64,000 nucleotides of DNA from Vagococcus xieshaowenii (GCF_004792515.1 NZ_CP038865.1:1892001-1956000), one strand, 5' to 3'. Positions 45,702 through 57,358 are shown, counted from the first letter of the stretch. The notes: generated from the sequence alone by a model not told the origin. Numbers and translations: made by a program.

Positions 45702-45965
45702 TTAAATGATAACCGCTTCTTCAACTACCTCTAATAAACGGAAACGTTTAGTAGCAGATAATGGACGAGTTTCCATAATTTTCACGATATCTCCAACTTT
45801 AGCAACATTGTTTTCATCGTGTGCTTTGTATTTCTTAGAATATTTAACACGTTTACCGTATACTTTATGTGTTTTTCTTGTTTCGACAACAACTGTAATA
45901 GTTTTGTCCATTTTATCTGAAACAACACGGCCTTGATAAACTTTACGTTCATTTCTTTCAGTCAT
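45702..45965 (-). CDS. rpsQ: 30S ribosomal protein S17
   Basis: Protein of 87 residues with [22 protein letters not shown] and the signature [27 protein letters not shown]. It lies between rpmC and rplN. Confidence 0.98.
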   Translation of the reverse strand: MTERNERKVYQGRVVSDKMDKTITVVVETRKTHKVYGKRVKYSKKYKAHDENNVAKVGDIVKIMETRPLSATKRFRLLEVVEEAVII

Positions 45966-45986
45966 ACGTATGGCCTCCTTCCACTA

Positions 45987-46178
45987 TTACTTAACTTCTT
46001 GCTCACGCAAAACAGTTTTAATGCGGGCAATCGATTGACGTACTTTTTTAATACGTGATGTATCTTCTAATTGACCAGTAGCTAATTGGAATCTTAAGTT
46101 GAATAATTCTTCTTTAAATTCTTTTTCTTTAGCTTGTAATTCAGCAGTGGTTAATTCTTTGATTTCATTAGCCTTCAT
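45987..46178 (-). CDS. rpmC: 50S ribosomal protein L29
   Basis: Protein of 63 residues starting [21 protein letters not shown] at ATG 46178, the family start; the frame is open to 46190 but that codon gives an unusual VNR extension. It overlaps the rplP end by 11 bp. It sits at the peptide exit and helps bind SRP and trigger factor. Confidence 0.96.
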   Translation of the reverse strand: MKANEIKELTTAELQAKEKEFKEELFNLRFQLATGQLEDTSRIKKVRQSIARIKTVLREQEVK

Positions 46179-46602
46179 TCGATTCACCACCCATTTCTTC
46201 GCGTTTTACAATTTTAGTTTTCACTGGTAATTTGTGAGAAGCTAAACGTAATGCTTCACGTGCTACTTCTTCAGAAACGCCAGCGATTTCAAACATGATT
46301 TTTCCACGTTTAACTGGTGCTACCCAACCTTCAGGTGCCCCTTTACCTTTACCCATACGAACTCCGATAGCTTTAGAAGTGTATGATTTATGAGGGAAAA
46401 TTTTGATCCATACTTTCCCTCCACGTTTCATATGACGAGTCATCGCAATACGAGCCGCTTCGATTTGACGGTTAGTGATCCATTTTGAATCAACCGCTTG
46501 TAAACCATATTCACCAAAAGTTACTTCTTTACCACCTTTGGCTTCACCACGCATTTTCCCACGGAATTCACGACGGTGTTTTACACGTTTAGGTACTAAC
46601 AT
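46168..46602 (-). CDS. rplP: 50S ribosomal protein L16
   Basis: Protein of 144 residues starting [24 protein letters not shown], with [33 protein letters not shown] and a C-terminus [15 protein letters not shown]. It is 3 bp after rpsC. Confidence 0.98.
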   Translation of the reverse strand: MLVPKRVKHRREFRGKMRGEAKGGKEVTFGEYGLQAVDSKWITNRQIEAARIAMTRHMKRGGKVWIKIFPHKSYTSKAIGVRMGKGKGAPEGWVAPVKRGKIMFEIAGVSEEVAREALRLASHKLPVKTKIVKREEMGGESNEG

Positions 46603-46604
46603 GT

Positions 46605-47261
46605 TTATTTCCCTCCTTTCTCAGTGTTTTTAACTCCTGGAAGGATTTCTCCACGGTAGATCCAAACTTTAACGCCTAATTTACCGTAAGTTGTGTCTGC
46701 TTCTTCCCATGCGTAGTCAATATCTGCACGCAATGTGTGTAAAGGAACAGTTCCTTCTGAGTAACCTTCTGAACGAGCGATGTCAGCTCCGTTTAAACGA
46801 CCAGAAACCATAGTTTTGATCCCTTGAGCTCCAGCTCTCATTGTACGTTGGATTGCTTGTTTTTGAGCACGACGGAAAGCAACACGGTTTTCTAATTGAC
46901 GTGCAATTCCTTCGCCGACTAATTTAGCATCCAAGTCAGGTTTTTTAATTTCTACAATGTTAATATGCACTCTCTTACCAGTTAATGCATTTAATTCTTT
47001 ACGTAACTTCTCAACCTCTGATCCGCCTTTACCAATAACCATACCTGGTTTAGCTGTATGGATTGATACGTTAACGCGGTTTGCAGCGCGTTCGATTTCA
47101 ATTGTTGAAACTGCGGCATCAGCTAGGTTTTTCGCAATGTACTTGCGGATGTTTAAGTCTTCGTGTAAGTATTCTGCGTATTCTTTTTCGGCATACCATT
47201 TAGCATCCCAGTCGCGGATAATGCCAACACGCATTCCTATTGGATGTACTTTTTGACCCAC
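46605..47261 (-). CDS. rpsC: 30S ribosomal protein S3
   Basis: Protein of 218 residues starting [24 protein letters not shown]. The KH domain is at about 40-110 ([19 protein letters not shown]), and the C-terminal domain has the [23 protein letters not shown] type (here [14 protein letters not shown]). It lies between rplV and rplP. Confidence 0.98.
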   Translation of the reverse strand: MGQKVHPIGMRVGIIRDWDAKWYAEKEYAEYLHEDLNIRKYIAKNLADAAVSTIEIERAANRVNVSIHTAKPGMVIGKGGSEVEKLRKELNALTGKRVHINIVEIKKPDLDAKLVGEGIARQLENRVAFRRAQKQAIQRTMRAGAQGIKTMVSGRLNGADIARSEGYSEGTVPLHTLRADIDYAWEEADTTYGKLGVKVWIYRGEILPGVKNTEKGGK

Positions 47262-47273
47262 TGAATGTCCCTC

Positions 47274-47621
47274 CTATTTCTCAGTCACTACTACTGTAAT
47301 ATGACTTGTTCTTTTGTTGATTGGTGATGCTGAACCTTTTGCACGTGGACGGAAACGTTTCATCGTTGGTCCTTCGTTAACAAATGCTTCAGATATTACC
47401 AATTTCTCAACATCTAAATCAAAGTTGTTTTCTGCATTAGCTACAGCAGACATTAATACTTTTTCAATTAGACCAGCTGCTTTGTTCGGAGTGTATTTCA
47501 AAATTGAAATAGCTTCCGCAACACTTTTACCTCTAATTAAGTCGATCACTAGACGTGATTTACGAGGTGAAGTGCGTACTGTTTTAGCAGTTGCTCTTGC
47601 TGAAGTAATTTGTTCTGTCAT
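47274..47621 (-). CDS. rplV: 50S ribosomal protein L22
   Basis: Protein of 115 residues. The start is ATG 47621 ([21 protein letters not shown]), 8 bases after GGGAGG, rather than a TTG at 47627. The exit-tunnel loop and signature [25 protein letters not shown] are present. Confidence 0.96.
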   Translation of the reverse strand: MTEQITSARATAKTVRTSPRKSRLVIDLIRGKSVAEAISILKYTPNKAAGLIEKVLMSAVANAENNFDLDVEKLVISEAFVNEGPTMKRFRPRAKGSASPINKRTSHITVVVTEK

Positions 47622-47643
47622 TTGCAATTCCTCCCCTCAATAA

Positions 47644-47922
47644 TTAGCGGCGTGTTTTCTTATCGTCAGCTACGTGACCTTTGTATGTTCTTGTTGGTGC
47701 AAATTCACCTAATTTGTGCCCAACCATGTCTTCTTGAATGTAAACTGGTACATGTTTTCTACCATCATAAACTGCGATAGTTAATCCTACAAAGTTAGGA
47801 AAGATTGTAGAACGACGAGACCAAGTTTTGATCACTTGTTTTTTCTCTGAATCTTTTTGCTCTAATACTTTTTTCATTAAATGATCATCGCAAAAAGGTC
47901 CTTTCTTCAAACTGCGTCCCAT
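47644..47922 (-). CDS. rpsS: 30S ribosomal protein S19
   Basis: Protein of 92 residues starting [19 protein letters not shown], with the signature [14 protein letters not shown] and the ending DDKKTRR. It lies between rplB and rplV. Confidence 0.98.
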   Translation of the reverse strand: MGRSLKKGPFCDDHLMKKVLEQKDSEKKQVIKTWSRRSTIFPNFVGLTIAVYDGRKHVPVYIQEDMVGHKLGEFAPTRTYKGHVADDKKTRR

Positions 47923-47964
47923 GGTGAACCTCCTCTCAAAATTTACGGTTGTTTATAAACCTAA

Positions 47965-48795
47965 TTATTTTGTTTTACGACGACGAACGATTAACTTATC
48001 ATTCTTATTTTTCTTACGAGTTTTGTAACCCAATGTAGGTTTGCCCCATGGCGTCATTGGTGATGGACGTCCGATTGGTGCTTTACCTTCACCACCACCG
48101 TGTGGGTGATCGTTAGGGTTCATTACGCTACCACGTACTGTTGGGCGTTTACGCATCCAACGGCTACGTCCAGCTTTACCGATGTTAACTAATTCGTGTT
48201 GTTCGTTACCTACAGAACCGATTGTCGCACGACAAGTTCCTAAGATCATACGAACTTCACCAGAGTTCAAGCGGATTAATACGTATTTGCCTTCTTTACC
48301 TAAAACTTGCGCTTTAGTACCAGCAGAACGGATTAATTGTCCACCTTTACCAGGTTTAGTTTCGATATTGTGGATTACAGTACCTACAGGGATGTTAACT
48401 AATGGTAACGCGTTACCAACTTTAATATCCGCTTCTGGTCCAGAAACTAATTTGTCTCCTACTTGTAGTCCTTTTGGAGCTAAGATGTATGCTTTCACAC
48501 CATCTTCATAGTGAACTAACGCAATGTTAGCTGTTCTATTTGGATCGTATTCAATAGTTTTAACTGTTGCTACGACGTTATCTTTGTTACGTTTGAAGTC
48601 AATCAAACGGTATTGACGTTTGTGTCCTCCACCTTGGTGGCGTACAGTGATACGTCCCATGTTGTTACGACCAGCGTTATTTTTAGATGATTGTAACAAT
48701 GTTTTTTCTGGTTTATTAGTTGTAATTTCAGAAAAATCTAGGGATGTCATGTTACGACGACCATTCGTGGTTGGTTTGTAGTGTTTAATGCCCAC
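47965..48795 (-). CDS. rplB: 50S ribosomal protein L2
   Basis: Protein of 276 residues starting [43 protein letters not shown]-type sequence (here [16 protein letters not shown]) near 220-240 lies close to the peptidyl-transferase centre. It ends [10 protein letters not shown]. Confidence 0.99.
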   Translation of the reverse strand: MGIKHYKPTTNGRRNMTSLDFSEITTNKPEKTLLQSSKNNAGRNNMGRITVRHQGGGHKRQYRLIDFKRNKDNVVATVKTIEYDPNRTANIALVHYEDGVKAYILAPKGLQVGDKLVSGPEADIKVGNALPLVNIPVGTVIHNIETKPGKGGQLIRSAGTKAQVLGKEGKYVLIRLNSGEVRMILGTCRATIGSVGNEQHELVNIGKAGRSRWMRKRPTVRGSVMNPNDHPHGGGEGKAPIGRPSPMTPWGKPTLGYKTRKKNKNDKLIVRRRKTK

Positions 48796-48839
48796 GTTAA
48801 ATTCCCTCCTACTTAAAAATGAGTAGCTATTTTAGTTGC

Positions 48840-49127
48840 TTATTCAGCACTAAATAATTCGATTTCTTTTGAATCTTTAGTTAGAGTCACAATCGCTTTA
48901 CGACGTTTGCTAGTATAACCAGCATAGCGACCCATACGTTTAAATTTAGGTTTAACATTCATGATGTTAACTTTTTCAACTTTTACACCAAATACTGTTT
49001 CAACAGCTTGTTTAACTAATGTTTTGTTAGCACGAGTATCTACATCAAATGTGTATTTTTTCTCGTCCATTGCAAGCATTGAAGCTTCAGTAATAACTGG
49101 TTTTTTAATTAAGTCATGTAATTCCAT
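48840..49127 (-). CDS. rplW: 50S ribosomal protein L23
   Basis: Protein of 95 residues starting [29 protein letters not shown], with the segment [22 protein letters not shown]. It docks SRP and trigger factor at the exit. It overlaps rplD by one base. Confidence 0.98.
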   Translation of the reverse strand: MELHDLIKKPVITEASMLAMDEKKYTFDVDTRANKTLVKQAVETVFGVKVEKVNIMNVKPKFKRMGRYAGYTSKRRKAIVTLTKDSKEIELFSAE

Positions 49128-49750
49128 TATACAAGTACCTCCTCTAATTGAGTAAGAGCGGCTTGAGTAATTAACATTTTCTTGTTAGATACTACATCTA
49201 AAACAGATACGTTATCAGCAGAAACTACAGAAACATTTGGTAAATTACGAGCTGATAAAGCTGCGAAATCATTTCCGTTTTCTAAAACTACTAATACTTT
49301 TGTAGATACCTCTAAATTAGATAAAACTTCTTTGAAGTTTTTAGTTTTTGGTGCGTCAAATGTTAATCCATCTACTACCACCAAATTATTTTCAGCAACT
49401 TTTTCAGATAATACTGAGCGGATTGCTAAGCGACGAACTTTTTTAGGAAGTTTGTAGCTGTATGAACGTGGTGTTGGTCCGAATACAACGCCACCTCCAC
49501 GCCATTGTGGTGAGCGGATTGATCCTTGACGTGCACGACCAGTTCCTTTTTGACGCCATGGTTTACGACCACCACCGCGGACTGCGCTACGATTTTTTAC
49601 TGCGTGTGTTCCTTGTCTTAAAGAAGCACGTTGCATGATGATTGCATCAAATACGACACTTTCATTTGGTTCGATACCGAAAATAGTTTCGTTTAATTCA
49701 ATTTCGCCATTTTTAGTACCATCTTGTTTGAATAATGCTACAGAAGTCAT
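49127..49750 (-). CDS. rplD: 50S ribosomal protein L4
   Basis: Protein of 207 residues starting [20 protein letters not shown]. The long tunnel loop contains [38 protein letters not shown]. In other bacteria L4 represses the S10 operon; the leader here is 50743-50906. Confidence 0.98.
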   Translation of the reverse strand: MTSVALFKQDGTKNGEIELNETIFGIEPNESVVFDAIIMQRASLRQGTHAVKNRSAVRGGGRKPWRQKGTGRARQGSIRSPQWRGGGVVFGPTPRSYSYKLPKKVRRLAIRSVLSEKVAENNLVVVDGLTFDAPKTKNFKEVLSNLEVSTKVLVVLENGNDFAALSARNLPNVSVVSADNVSVLDVVSNKKMLITQAALTQLEEVLV

Positions 49751-49776
49751 TCCTTAGTTCCTCCTTCCTTCAACAA

Positions 49777-50409
49777 TTATTTAGCAGACTTAACTGCTTG
49801 CTGGATTTGAACTAATGATTTCTTAGAACCTGGTACATTACCTTTAATTAAGATAACGTTTTTCTCAACGTCAACACGTACAATTTCAAGATTTTGAATT
49901 GTCACGCGGTCGCCACCCATTTGACCAGCTAATTTTTTATTTTTAAATACGCGGTTCGGATCTACAGGACCCATTGAACCAGGACGACGGTGGTAACGAG
50001 AACCATGACTCATTGGTCCACGAGCTTGTCCATGGCGTTTGATAACCCCTTGGAACCCTTTACCCTTTGTTGTACCCGTAACGTCTACGATATCTCCAGC
50101 TTGGAAAACATCTACTTTAATTTCTTGTCCTACTTCGTATTCCCCTAGCTCAACATCAGTAAATTCCTTAATGAAGCGCTTAGGAGTTGCACTTGCTTTT
50201 GCAACATGACCCATAGCAGGTTTATTTGATAAAACTTCACGTTTGTCTTGGAAACCAACCTGAATAGCTTCGTAACCGTCTGTTTCGTTTGTTTTAACTT
50301 GTAAAACAACGTTAGCAGCCGCTTCGATAACTGTTACAGGAATTAGTTCACCGTTCTCAGTAAAGATTTGTGTCATACCTACTTTTGTTCCTAAGATTCC
50401 TTTGGTCAT
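49777..50409 (-). CDS. rplC: 50S ribosomal protein L3
   Basis: Protein of 210 residues starting [30 protein letters not shown], with the loop reaching the peptidyl-transferase centre ([22 protein letters not shown]) and the C-terminal signature. Confidence 0.98.
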   Translation of the reverse strand: MTKGILGTKVGMTQIFTENGELIPVTVIEAAANVVLQVKTNETDGYEAIQVGFQDKREVLSNKPAMGHVAKASATPKRFIKEFTDVELGEYEVGQEIKVDVFQAGDIVDVTGTTKGKGFQGVIKRHGQARGPMSHGSRYHRRPGSMGPVDPNRVFKNKKLAGQMGGDRVTIQNLEIVRVDVEKNVILIKGNVPGSKKSLVQIQQAVKSAK

Positions 50410-50433
50410 GATTACACCCCCATCATCTTAATT

Positions 50434-50742
50434 TTATAGTTTGATTTCAATATTTACACCGCTTGGTAAGTCTAGCTTCATTAAAGCGTCAACTGTTTTT
50501 GGTGTTGGATTCACAATGTCGATTAAACGTTTGTGAGTTCGCATTTCAAATTGTTCACGAGAATCTTTGTACTTATGTGTCGCACGGATTACTGTGTATA
50601 GAGAACGCTCTGTTGGTAATGGAATTGGTCCAGAAATGTCTGCCCCAGTTCTTTTTGCTGTTTCAACGATTTTCTCTGCCGCTTGATCCAGTGTACGGTG
50701 TTCATACGCTTTTAAACGAATACGAATTTTTTGCTTTGCCAT
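50434..50742 (-). CDS. rpsJ: 30S ribosomal protein S10
   Basis: Protein of 102 residues starting [20 protein letters not shown] at ATG 50742, behind GAAGGAGG; the frame is open to 50811, but the extra 23 residues have no family support. S10 (NusE) also works in transcription antitermination. It is first of the S10 operon. Confidence 0.97.
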   Translation of the reverse strand: MAKQKIRIRLKAYEHRTLDQAAEKIVETAKRTGADISGPIPLPTERSLYTVIRATHKYKDSREQFEMRTHKRLIDIVNPTPKTVDALMKLDLPSGVNIEIKL

Positions 50743-50912
50743 ATTTTTCCCTCCTTCGCCTACTTTAAAATTAGACATAGCTCCACGAAAATATCCGATA
50801 CGACCTTCCATGGCAACTCTTCCGGGCGTGTCGCAACCTTTCGCTTCCCAGCCTGAAGGCTTTCTTCGAATAGCCCCCTGTGTCGTGATTGTCTATGCAC
50901 AACACTTCTAAT

Positions 50913-50941
50913 AGTATACAAAAAAAAAAGCCTGCACGCAA
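50913..50941 (-). promoter_or_regulatory. S10 operon promoter
   Basis: On the minus strand TTGCGT (-35, plus 50936-50941), 17 bp and TATACT (-10, plus 50913-50918). Transcription would start near 50906 and give a leader of about 160 bases that is rich in potential structure (GAAGCGAAAGG, CCTTCAGG). The promoter lies inside the terminator of the upstream gene. Confidence 0.8.
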
Positions 50942-50948
50942 GCTTTTT
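50923..50948 (-). terminator. Terminator of gene 50966-51694, overlapping S10 promoter
   Basis: AAAAAAAGCTTGC and GCAGGCTTTTTTT form a stem with one mismatch and a very small loop. It ends the upstream transcript, and its right arm supplies the spacer of the S10 promoter. Confidence 0.75.
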
Positions 50949-50965
50949 TTATTATTTTTTTAAAT

Positions 50966-51694
50966 TTATTGCAACCATGGATATGCGTTTAACACTTTAT
51001 CTAATTGCGAATATAAATAAGTTTTTTCTTCACCATCAGATAAGTTTTGTACCTCATTAACAGCATTAGCATAATCGTCATAAGTAAATGTTGACGAATC
51101 TCTTACACCGTCATCAGTAACCAATACTTCAACTAATGATTTTGCATAACCATCATCTGACTCTTCTTCAATAGAAACTGAATCTGTCGATACTTCGTCG
51201 CCGTTCAATATTGCTAATAGAGTGGTTTTAAATGCGTCATCAGGTAATGTTTCTTCTATTATATTGATGACTCTTTGAATATCTTCTTCTTTTATCTCAT
51301 CTTTCATCGTGGCGTTAGTTACTTCATCACCATTTAATACCGTTTCTTTAAACAAATTATTAACTTCTTTTAAAGCCGCCCATTTACTTTTTGCTGTTTC
51401 TACTAACTTTGTTTGCTCGTCAGATCCTTTAACAGCTTTCTTCACTTCTGAAATTTGTTTATCGCTAATTTTCTTAGATAAATAAACACTGTCACTATCT
51501 AAATACAAAACATCTGCAGAGACTTTTGTTTTGTCCTTTTTTTGATTACTCTCTTTTTTTTCAGGTGCTATTTCTCCAGCAACATTAGCATTTAATTTTT
51601 CTGATTGATCTTTAGAATATTTTAATCCCACCGCAATTGAAGCAAACGCAAAAATGGCAGATAAAACTAAAACCAATAAACTCTTTTTATTCAT
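50966..51694 (-). CDS. Membrane-anchored extracellular protein, unknown
   Basis: Protein of 242 residues with one N-terminal hydrophobic helix (LLVLVLSAIFAFASIAVGL, about 6-24) serving as signal or anchor, then a Lys/Glu-rich soluble part. LYLDSDSVYLSKKISDKQISEVKKAV begins a helical domain, and three YxxA/DDxxY-type segments follow. I do not recognise the family. It stands alone between tuf and rpsJ with its own terminator, a position that usually has no gene in relatives, so it may be lineage-specific. Confidence 0.75.
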   Translation of the reverse strand: MNKKSLLVLVLSAIFAFASIAVGLKYSKDQSEKLNANVAGEIAPEKKESNQKKDKTKVSADVLYLDSDSVYLSKKISDKQISEVKKAVKGSDEQTKLVETAKSKWAALKEVNNLFKETVLNGDEVTNATMKDEIKEEDIQRVINIIEETLPDDAFKTTLLAILNGDEVSTDSVSIEEESDDGYAKSLVEVLVTDDGVRDSSTFTYDDYANAVNEVQNLSDGEEKTYLYSQLDKVLNAYPWLQ

Positions 51695-51779
51695 TCATAA
51701 ACCTCCATTTTTCTTCATTCACCTATAAGAATACCTTATTTCTTCGGTCTAAACAACTAATTTTCATCTTTTAGAAAGA

Positions 51780-51812
51780 CAAAAAAAGCTAGTAGCAAAT
51801 GCTACTAGCTTT
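51780..51812 (-). terminator. Terminator after tuf
   Basis: On the minus strand AAAGCTAGTAGC, loop ATTT, GCTACTAGCTTTTTTT: a perfect 12-bp stem with a T-run, 23 bp after the tuf stop. Confidence 0.95.
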
Positions 51813-51834
51813 GGAGTTTGTAAGTTAACAAAGA

Positions 51835-53022
51835 TTACTCTTTGATTGTTGAAACAACACCTGAACCTACAGTACGTCCACCTTCACGAATTGAGAAACG
51901 AGTTCCTTCTTCGATAGCGATTGGGTGGATTAAGTTAACGTCGATTGTTACGTTATCGCCAGGCATAACCATTTCAGTTCCTTCTGGTAATTCGATAACA
52001 CCAGTAACGTCAGTTGTACGGAAGTAGAATTGAGGACGGTAGTTTCCGAAGAATGGAGTATGACGTCCGCCTTCTTCTTTGCTCAATACATATACTTCAG
52101 CGTTGAATTTTGTATGTGGAGTGATTGTTCCTGGTTGAGCTAATACTTGTCCACGTTGGATATCTTCACGAGATACACCACGTAATAAAGCACCAATGTT
52201 GTCACCAGCTTCAGCGTAATCTAATAATTTACGGAACATTTCAACACCAGTAACTGTTGTTTTACCAGTTTCTTCAGCGATACCGATAACTTCAACTTCG
52301 TCACCAACTTTGATTTGTCCACGTTCAACACGTCCTGTAGCAACAGTACCACGACCAGTAATTGAGAATACATCCTCAACTGGCATCATGAATGGTTTGT
52401 CATGGTCACGTTCTGGAGTTGGGATGTAAGCATCAACTTCAGCCATTAATTCTAAGATTTTAGCTTCGTATTCTTCGTCGCCTTCTAAAGCGCGTAAAGC
52501 AGAACCAGCTACGATTGGAGTATCGTCACCAGGGAATTCGTATTCTGATAATAAGTCACGAACTTCCATTTCTACTAATTCTAATAATTCTTCATCGTCA
52601 ACCATATCCATTTTGTTTAAGAAAACAACGATGTATGGTACACCAACGTTACGAGATAATAAGATATGCTCGCGTGTTTGTGGCATTGGGCCATCAGCAG
52701 CAGATACTACTAAGATAGCTCCGTCCATTTGAGCAGCACCTGTGATCATGTTTTTAACATAGTCAGCATGTCCTGGGCAGTCTACGTGAGCGTAGTGACG
52801 GTTTTCTGTTTCGTACTCGATATGAGAAGTAGAAATTGTAATTCCACGTTCTTTTTCTTCTGGAGCGTTATCGATTTCATCGTAACCTTTTGCTTCTCCA
52901 CCTAAAGCTTTTGCTAATACAGTTGCGATAGCAGCTGATAATGTAGTTTTACCATGGTCAACGTGTCCGATTGTACCAATATTTACATGGGGTTTAGAAC
53001 GGTCAAATTTTTCTTTAGCCAT
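51835..53022 (-). CDS. tuf: Elongation factor Tu
   Basis: GTPase of 395 residues that brings aminoacyl-tRNA to the ribosome. G1 is [10 protein letters not shown]3 DCPGHADY, G4 NKMD and G5 SALRA. Domains 2 and 3 are complete and end GVVSTIKE. It follows fusA after 123 bp that hold a hairpin, and has a strong terminator after it. The ATG is preceded by AGGAGGA. Confidence 0.99.
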   Translation of the reverse strand: MAKEKFDRSKPHVNIGTIGHVDHGKTTLSAAIATVLAKALGGEAKGYDEIDNAPEEKERGITISTSHIEYETENRHYAHVDCPGHADYVKNMITGAAQMDGAILVVSAADGPMPQTREHILLSRNVGVPYIVVFLNKMDMVDDEELLELVEMEVRDLLSEYEFPGDDTPIVAGSALRALEGDEEYEAKILELMAEVDAYIPTPERDHDKPFMMPVEDVFSITGRGTVATGRVERGQIKVGDEVEVIGIAEETGKTTVTGVEMFRKLLDYAEAGDNIGALLRGVSREDIQRGQVLAQPGTITPHTKFNAEVYVLSKEEGGRHTPFFGNYRPQFYFRTTDVTGVIELPEGTEMVMPGDNVTIDVNLIHPIAIEEGTRFSIREGGRTVGSGVVSTIKE

Positions 53023-53069
53023 TTTAATATGTTCCTCCTAATATATATGTTTTTTTATATTCGATAAAT

Positions 53070-53090
53070 CTCCCGTCACACAGACGGGAG
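53070..53090 (-). promoter_or_regulatory. Hairpin between fusA and tuf
   Basis: CTCCCGTC, loop of five bases, GACGGGAG. There is no T-run on the minus strand, so it is more likely a processing or partial-attenuation structure than a terminator. Confidence 0.5.
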
Positions 53091-53145
53091 TTTAATCTCA
53101 AATTATATTTTACATGATTTCTTCCAAAATGAATAGTCCTATAGA

Positions 53146-55236
53146 TTATTCAGCTGAAGATCCACCATTTTTCTTGATGATTTCTTCTTGAATAGATTTA
53201 GGAACGTCTTCATAGTGGTCGAATACCATCATGAATGTACCACGTCCTTGAGTTGCAGAACGTAATGTAGTTGCGTAACCAAACATTTCAGCTAATGGAA
53301 CCATAGCATTCACGATTTGTGAGTTACCATGAGCTTCCATACCTTCAACGCGTCCACGACGAGCAGTTACATGTCCCATAATATCTCCTAAGAAATCTTC
53401 TGGTACAGTAATAGTAACTTTCATCATTGGCTCTAAGATTACTGGGTTAGCTTTCTTAGCAGCAGCTTTTAATGCCATAGAGGCAGCTACACGGAAAGCA
53501 GTTTCGTTAGAATCGACATCATGGTATGAACCATCATAAAGTTTTGCTTTAATATCAACTAATGGATATCCAGCAAGAACCCCGTTGTCCATAGAGTCTG
53601 CTAATCCTTTTTCAACCGCTGGGATGTATTCACGAGGAACCACACCACCGACGATAGCATTTTCGAATTCGAAACCTTTACCTTCTTCGTTTGGAGTGAA
53701 TTCAACCCAAACGTGTCCGTATTGACCTTTACCACCAGACTGACGTACAAATTTACCTTCAGCTTGTGTTAATGGTGCACGGAATGTTTCACGGTAAGAT
53801 ACTTGAGGAGCTCCTACGTTCGCTTCAACTTTAAATTCACGACGCATACGGTCAACAAGAACGTCCAAGTGAAGTTCTCCCATACCAGAGATAACTGTTT
53901 CACCTGTTTCAACGTTAGTTTCAACACGGAATGATGGATCTTCTTCTGCAAGTTTTTGTAAAGCAATACCCATTTTATCTTGGTCAGCTTTTGATTTTGG
54001 TTCAACAGCGACTTGGATAACTGGTTCTGGGAATTCAATTGATTCTAAGATTACTGGAGAGTCCATCGCACATAGCGTGTCCCCTGTTGTAGTATCTTTA
54101 AGACCAACTGCCGCAGCAATATCACCTGAGTAAACTTTGTCAATTTCTTGACGTGTGTTCGCGTGCATTTGTAGGATACGTCCGATACGTTCTTTTTTAT
54201 CTTTAGAAGCGTTCAATACGTAAGATCCACTTTCAAGTACACCTGAGTAAACACGGAAGAAAGTTAAACGACCTACGAATGGGTCAGTCATAACTTTAAA
54301 GGCTAATGATGCAAACGGTGCTTCGTCATCCGCTGGGCGAGTGATTTCGTCACCTGTTTTAGAATCAATACCTTTAATAGCTTCGATATCTAATGGTGAA
54401 GGTAAGTATGCTAAAACAGCATCTAGCATTAACTGTACCCCTTTGTTTTTGAAGGCTGAACCAGCTAATACAGGGAAGAATTCAACGTTGATTGTTGCTT
54501 GGCGGATACCTGCAACTAATTCCTCTTCAGTGATTTCTTCACCGTCAAGATATTTCATCATTAATTCTTCATCAGTTTCAGCTACTGCTTCGACTAATTT
54601 TTCACGGTATTCTTTAGCTTGAGCCATGTAGTCTTCTGGAATTTCAGTTTCTTGGATGTCAGTTCCTAAATCGTTTGTATAGATTTCAGCTTTCATCTTA
54701 ACTAAGTCGATAATTCCTGTGAAGTCTTCTTCAGAACCGATTGGTAATTGAATTGGGTGAGCATTAGCTCCTAAACGATCATGTAAAGATTTTACAGAGT
54801 ATAGGAAGTCTGCACCAATTTTATCCATTTTGTTACAGAATACAATACGTGGTACTTTATATTCTGTCGCTTGGCGCCAAACTGTTTCAGTTTGAGGTTC
54901 AACACCAGATTGTGAGTCAAGAACTGTTACAGCGCCATCTAATACACGTAGAGAACGTTGTACTTCAATTGTGAAGTCCACGTGCCCTGGAGTATCGATG
55001 ATGTTTACGCGGTAACCGTTCCATTGTGCTGTTGTAGCAGCTGATGTGATAGTGATACCACGTTCTTGCTCTTGTTCCATCCAGTCCATTTGTGAAGCAC
55101 CTTCATGTGTTTCACCAATTTTATGGATTTTACCAGTATAGTATAAAATACGCTCTGTTGTAGTAGTTTTACCCGCATCAACGTGAGCCATGATACCGAT
55201 ATTACGAGTTTTTTCAAGTGAAAATTCTCTAGCCAC
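53146..55236 (-). CDS. fusA: Elongation factor G
   Basis: Translocation GTPase of 696 residues. G1 is [10 protein letters not shown]3 DTPGHVDF, G4 NKMDK; domain IV contains [33 protein letters not shown], and domain V ends at [15 protein letters not shown]. It lies in the str operon order rpsL-rpsG-fusA-tuf. It starts 88 bp after rpsG. Confidence 0.99.
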   Translation of the reverse strand: MAREFSLEKTRNIGIMAHVDAGKTTTTERILYYTGKIHKIGETHEGASQMDWMEQEQERGITITSAATTAQWNGYRVNIIDTPGHVDFTIEVQRSLRVLDGAVTVLDSQSGVEPQTETVWRQATEYKVPRIVFCNKMDKIGADFLYSVKSLHDRLGANAHPIQLPIGSEEDFTGIIDLVKMKAEIYTNDLGTDIQETEIPEDYMAQAKEYREKLVEAVAETDEELMMKYLDGEEITEEELVAGIRQATINVEFFPVLAGSAFKNKGVQLMLDAVLAYLPSPLDIEAIKGIDSKTGDEITRPADDEAPFASLAFKVMTDPFVGRLTFFRVYSGVLESGSYVLNASKDKKERIGRILQMHANTRQEIDKVYSGDIAAAVGLKDTTTGDTLCAMDSPVILESIEFPEPVIQVAVEPKSKADQDKMGIALQKLAEEDPSFRVETNVETGETVISGMGELHLDVLVDRMRREFKVEANVGAPQVSYRETFRAPLTQAEGKFVRQSGGKGQYGHVWVEFTPNEEGKGFEFENAIVGGVVPREYIPAVEKGLADSMDNGVLAGYPLVDIKAKLYDGSYHDVDSNETAFRVAASMALKAAAKKANPVILEPMMKVTITVPEDFLGDIMGHVTARRGRVEGMEAHGNSQIVNAMVPLAEMFGYATTLRSATQGRGTFMMVFDHYEDVPKSIQEEIIKKNGGSSAE

Positions 55237-55324
55237 AGTAATTTCTCCTCTCCATATGTCAGTAATTAATTATCCGATTATAATAAATTGTTCGTCATAC
55301 TTTAAATAAAAAGTATTGAAAATC

Positions 55325-55795
55325 TTACCAACGGAAATGAGCAAATGCTCTGTTCGCTTCTGCCATTTTATGTGTGTCTTCACGTTTTTTAACTGAAGCA
55401 CCTGTATTGTTAGCAGCGTCCATTAATTCTTTTGCTAAACGTTGATCCATTGTATGTTCTCCACGTTTACGAGAATAATCTACGATCCAACGTAATGCTA
55501 AAGTTGTTTGACGAGCTGGGCGTACCTCAACTGGTACTTGGTAGTTAGAACCACCCACACGACGAGCTTTAACTTCTAAGTCAGGTTTAATGTTATCCAT
55601 AGCTTGTTCGAAAACTTCTAACGGATCGTTACCTGTTGATTCTTTAATAATATCAAATGCGTTGTAAATGATGCTTGCAGCAGTTCCACGTTTACCATCT
55701 ACCATTACACGGTTAATTAAACGAGTAACGTCTTGTGATTTGTAAATTGGATCTGGCAAAACTTCACGTTTTGAGACAGGGCCTTTACGAGGCAT
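55325..55795 (-). CDS. rpsG: 30S ribosomal protein S7
   Basis: Protein of 156 residues starting [31 protein letters not shown] and ending [12 protein letters not shown]. It is the assembly nucleator of the 30S head. 51 bp after rpsL. Confidence 0.98.
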   Translation of the reverse strand: MPRKGPVSKREVLPDPIYKSQDVTRLINRVMVDGKRGTAASIIYNAFDIIKESTGNDPLEVFEQAMDNIKPDLEVKARRVGGSNYQVPVEVRPARQTTLALRWIVDYSRKRGEHTMDQRLAKELMDAANNTGASVKKREDTHKMAEANRAFAHFRW

Positions 55796-55846
55796 TCAAA
55801 TTCCTCCTTCCAGAATTCTAATTTTTTTATGTATTTTAATTTAAAA

Positions 55847-56266
55847 TTATTTTGCTGCTTTAGGGCGTTTTGCACCGTATTTAGAACGGCTTTGTTTACG
55901 ATCAGCTACACCAGCTGTATCTAAAGCACCACGAACTACGTGATAACGTACCCCCGGTAAATCTTTTACACGTCCACCGCGGATTAAAACCACGCTATGT
56001 TCTTGTAAGTTATGACCGATACCTGGAATGTAAGCAGTCACCTCGATGTTGTTTGATAAACGTACACGGGCGAATTTACGTAAAGCTGAGTTTGGTTTTT
56101 TAGGCGTCATAGTACCTACACGAGTACAAACTCCACGTTTTTGAGGAGCGTTTGTGTTAGTATGAGCTTTTTTCAAACTGTTGTAGCCTTTACCTAACGC
56201 AGGTGAGTCAGATTTAGTTGTTTTTGGTTTACGAGATTTACGCACCAATTGATTAATTGTTGGCAT
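55847..56266 (-). CDS. rpsL: 30S ribosomal protein S12
   Basis: Protein of 139 residues. ATG 56266 gives the family start [15 protein letters not shown], behind GGAGG; the frame is open to 56308 but that extension is not conserved. The decoding loops [11 protein letters not shown] (with Lys at the streptomycin site) and [13 protein letters not shown] are wild-type in form. Confidence 0.97.
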   Translation of the reverse strand: MPTINQLVRKSRKPKTTKSDSPALGKGYNSLKKAHTNTNAPQKRGVCTRVGTMTPKKPNSALRKFARVRLSNNIEVTAYIPGIGHNLQEHSVVLIRGGRVKDLPGVRYHVVRGALDTAGVADRKQSRSKYGAKRPKAAK

Positions 56267-56334
56267 TATTTTTCCTCCTTCCCTAGCTGTCTTTCTAGTA
56301 CCACACATCCTGGTGGTTCATTTTTTGAGATAAA

Positions 56335-56366
56335 AAAGTTTGCAAGCTAACTTGCAAGTATTTATC
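56335..56366 (-). promoter_or_regulatory. Hairpin in the str operon leader
   Basis: On the minus strand ACTTGCAAGTTAGCTTGCAA is followed by ACTTTTTT. The stem (CTTGCAA/TTGCAAG with a short loop) and T-run look like an intrinsic terminator between the promoter and rpsL, so it may attenuate the operon. Confidence 0.55.
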
Positions 56367-56439
56367 TTTTAAAATGCTTTTCTGTAGACAGTCAGAACGT
56401 TCATATTAAATATAAACCTGTACATAAAGCACCTTCAAT

Positions 56440-56468
56440 ATCTTAACATGGCGTTTTTTTTCTGTCAA
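56440..56468 (-). promoter_or_regulatory. str operon promoter
   Basis: On the minus strand TTGACA (plus 56463-56468), 17 bp and TAAGAT (plus 56440-56445). The -35 is perfect. It gives a leader of about 165 bases before rpsL. Confidence 0.88.
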
Positions 56469-56638
56469 CAACTTCGAATGAAATTTTTTTGTAGTTTTTT
56501 ATAATCATCCACACCTAGCTTTTCTTACCTAGAGGTTGCCTTGTCTAATAATTAATTGAGAATTACGAGACAATACTGTTTTTTTGCTTCATAAAAAGGT
56601 AAGATAAAAGTATTAAATCAAAGGAGCGAATTATTTCA

Positions 56639-57316
56639 ATGAATTTAAAACAATTAGTCGGTATTGAAGCAGCAACTTATGTTAAAGATGGCATGACAGT
56701 TGGTCTTGGAACAGGATCAACAGCCTATTATATGGTAGAAGAAATCGGTCGTCGTGTAAAAGAGGAAGGCTTACAAATTACCGGTGTCACTACTTCAAAC
56801 GCGACACAAGAACAAGCCCTTGCTCTAGGCATCCCACTAAAAAGCATTGATGAAGTAACGCATGTAGACCTTACAATCGACGGTGCAGATGAAATTAGTG
56901 CTAACTTCCAAGGGATTAAAGGTGGCGGTGCTGCCTTGTTGTTCGAAAAAATCGTTGCAACGTATTCAGATAAAGTCATTTGGATTGTAGACGAATCAAA
57001 AATGGTTGAACATTTAGGTGCGTTTCCTTTACCAGTTGAAGTGATTCCTTATGGTTCTGATCAATTAATGCGTAAATTCAATGAAAAAGGCTTAAATCCT
57101 GTGTTACGTACTAACGAACAAGGTGATATCGTCAAAACAGACAGCCAAAACTATATCATTGACTTAAAGCTAGGAAAAATTAAAAACCCAACTGAATTAG
57201 CTCATTACCTAACCAATCAAGTAGGCGTTGTCGAACACGGTTTATTCTTAGATATGGTCAATACTGTCATCATTGGACGTACTGAAGGCGTTGAAACGTT
57301 AAATCCACGCAATTAA
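56639..57316 (+). CDS. rpiA: Ribose-5-phosphate isomerase A
   Basis: Enzyme of 225 residues in the pentose phosphate pathway. Motifs are [17 protein letters not shown] (phosphate loop), TIDGADEIS with the active-site Asp residues, and [25 protein letters not shown] precedes the ATG. It is followed closely by gpmA and probably co-transcribed. Confidence 0.97.
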   Translation: MNLKQLVGIEAATYVKDGMTVGLGTGSTAYYMVEEIGRRVKEEGLQITGVTTSNATQEQALALGIPLKSIDEVTHVDLTIDGADEISANFQGIKGGGAALLFEKIVATYSDKVIWIVDESKMVEHLGAFPLPVEVIPYGSDQLMRKFNEKGLNPVLRTNEQGDIVKTDSQNYIIDLKLGKIKNPTELAHYLTNQVGVVEHGLFLDMVNTVIIGRTEGVETLNPRN

Positions 57317-57358
57317 TTCACTTATGTAACAAGGTAAACTATTAGGAGGCGAATGAAT

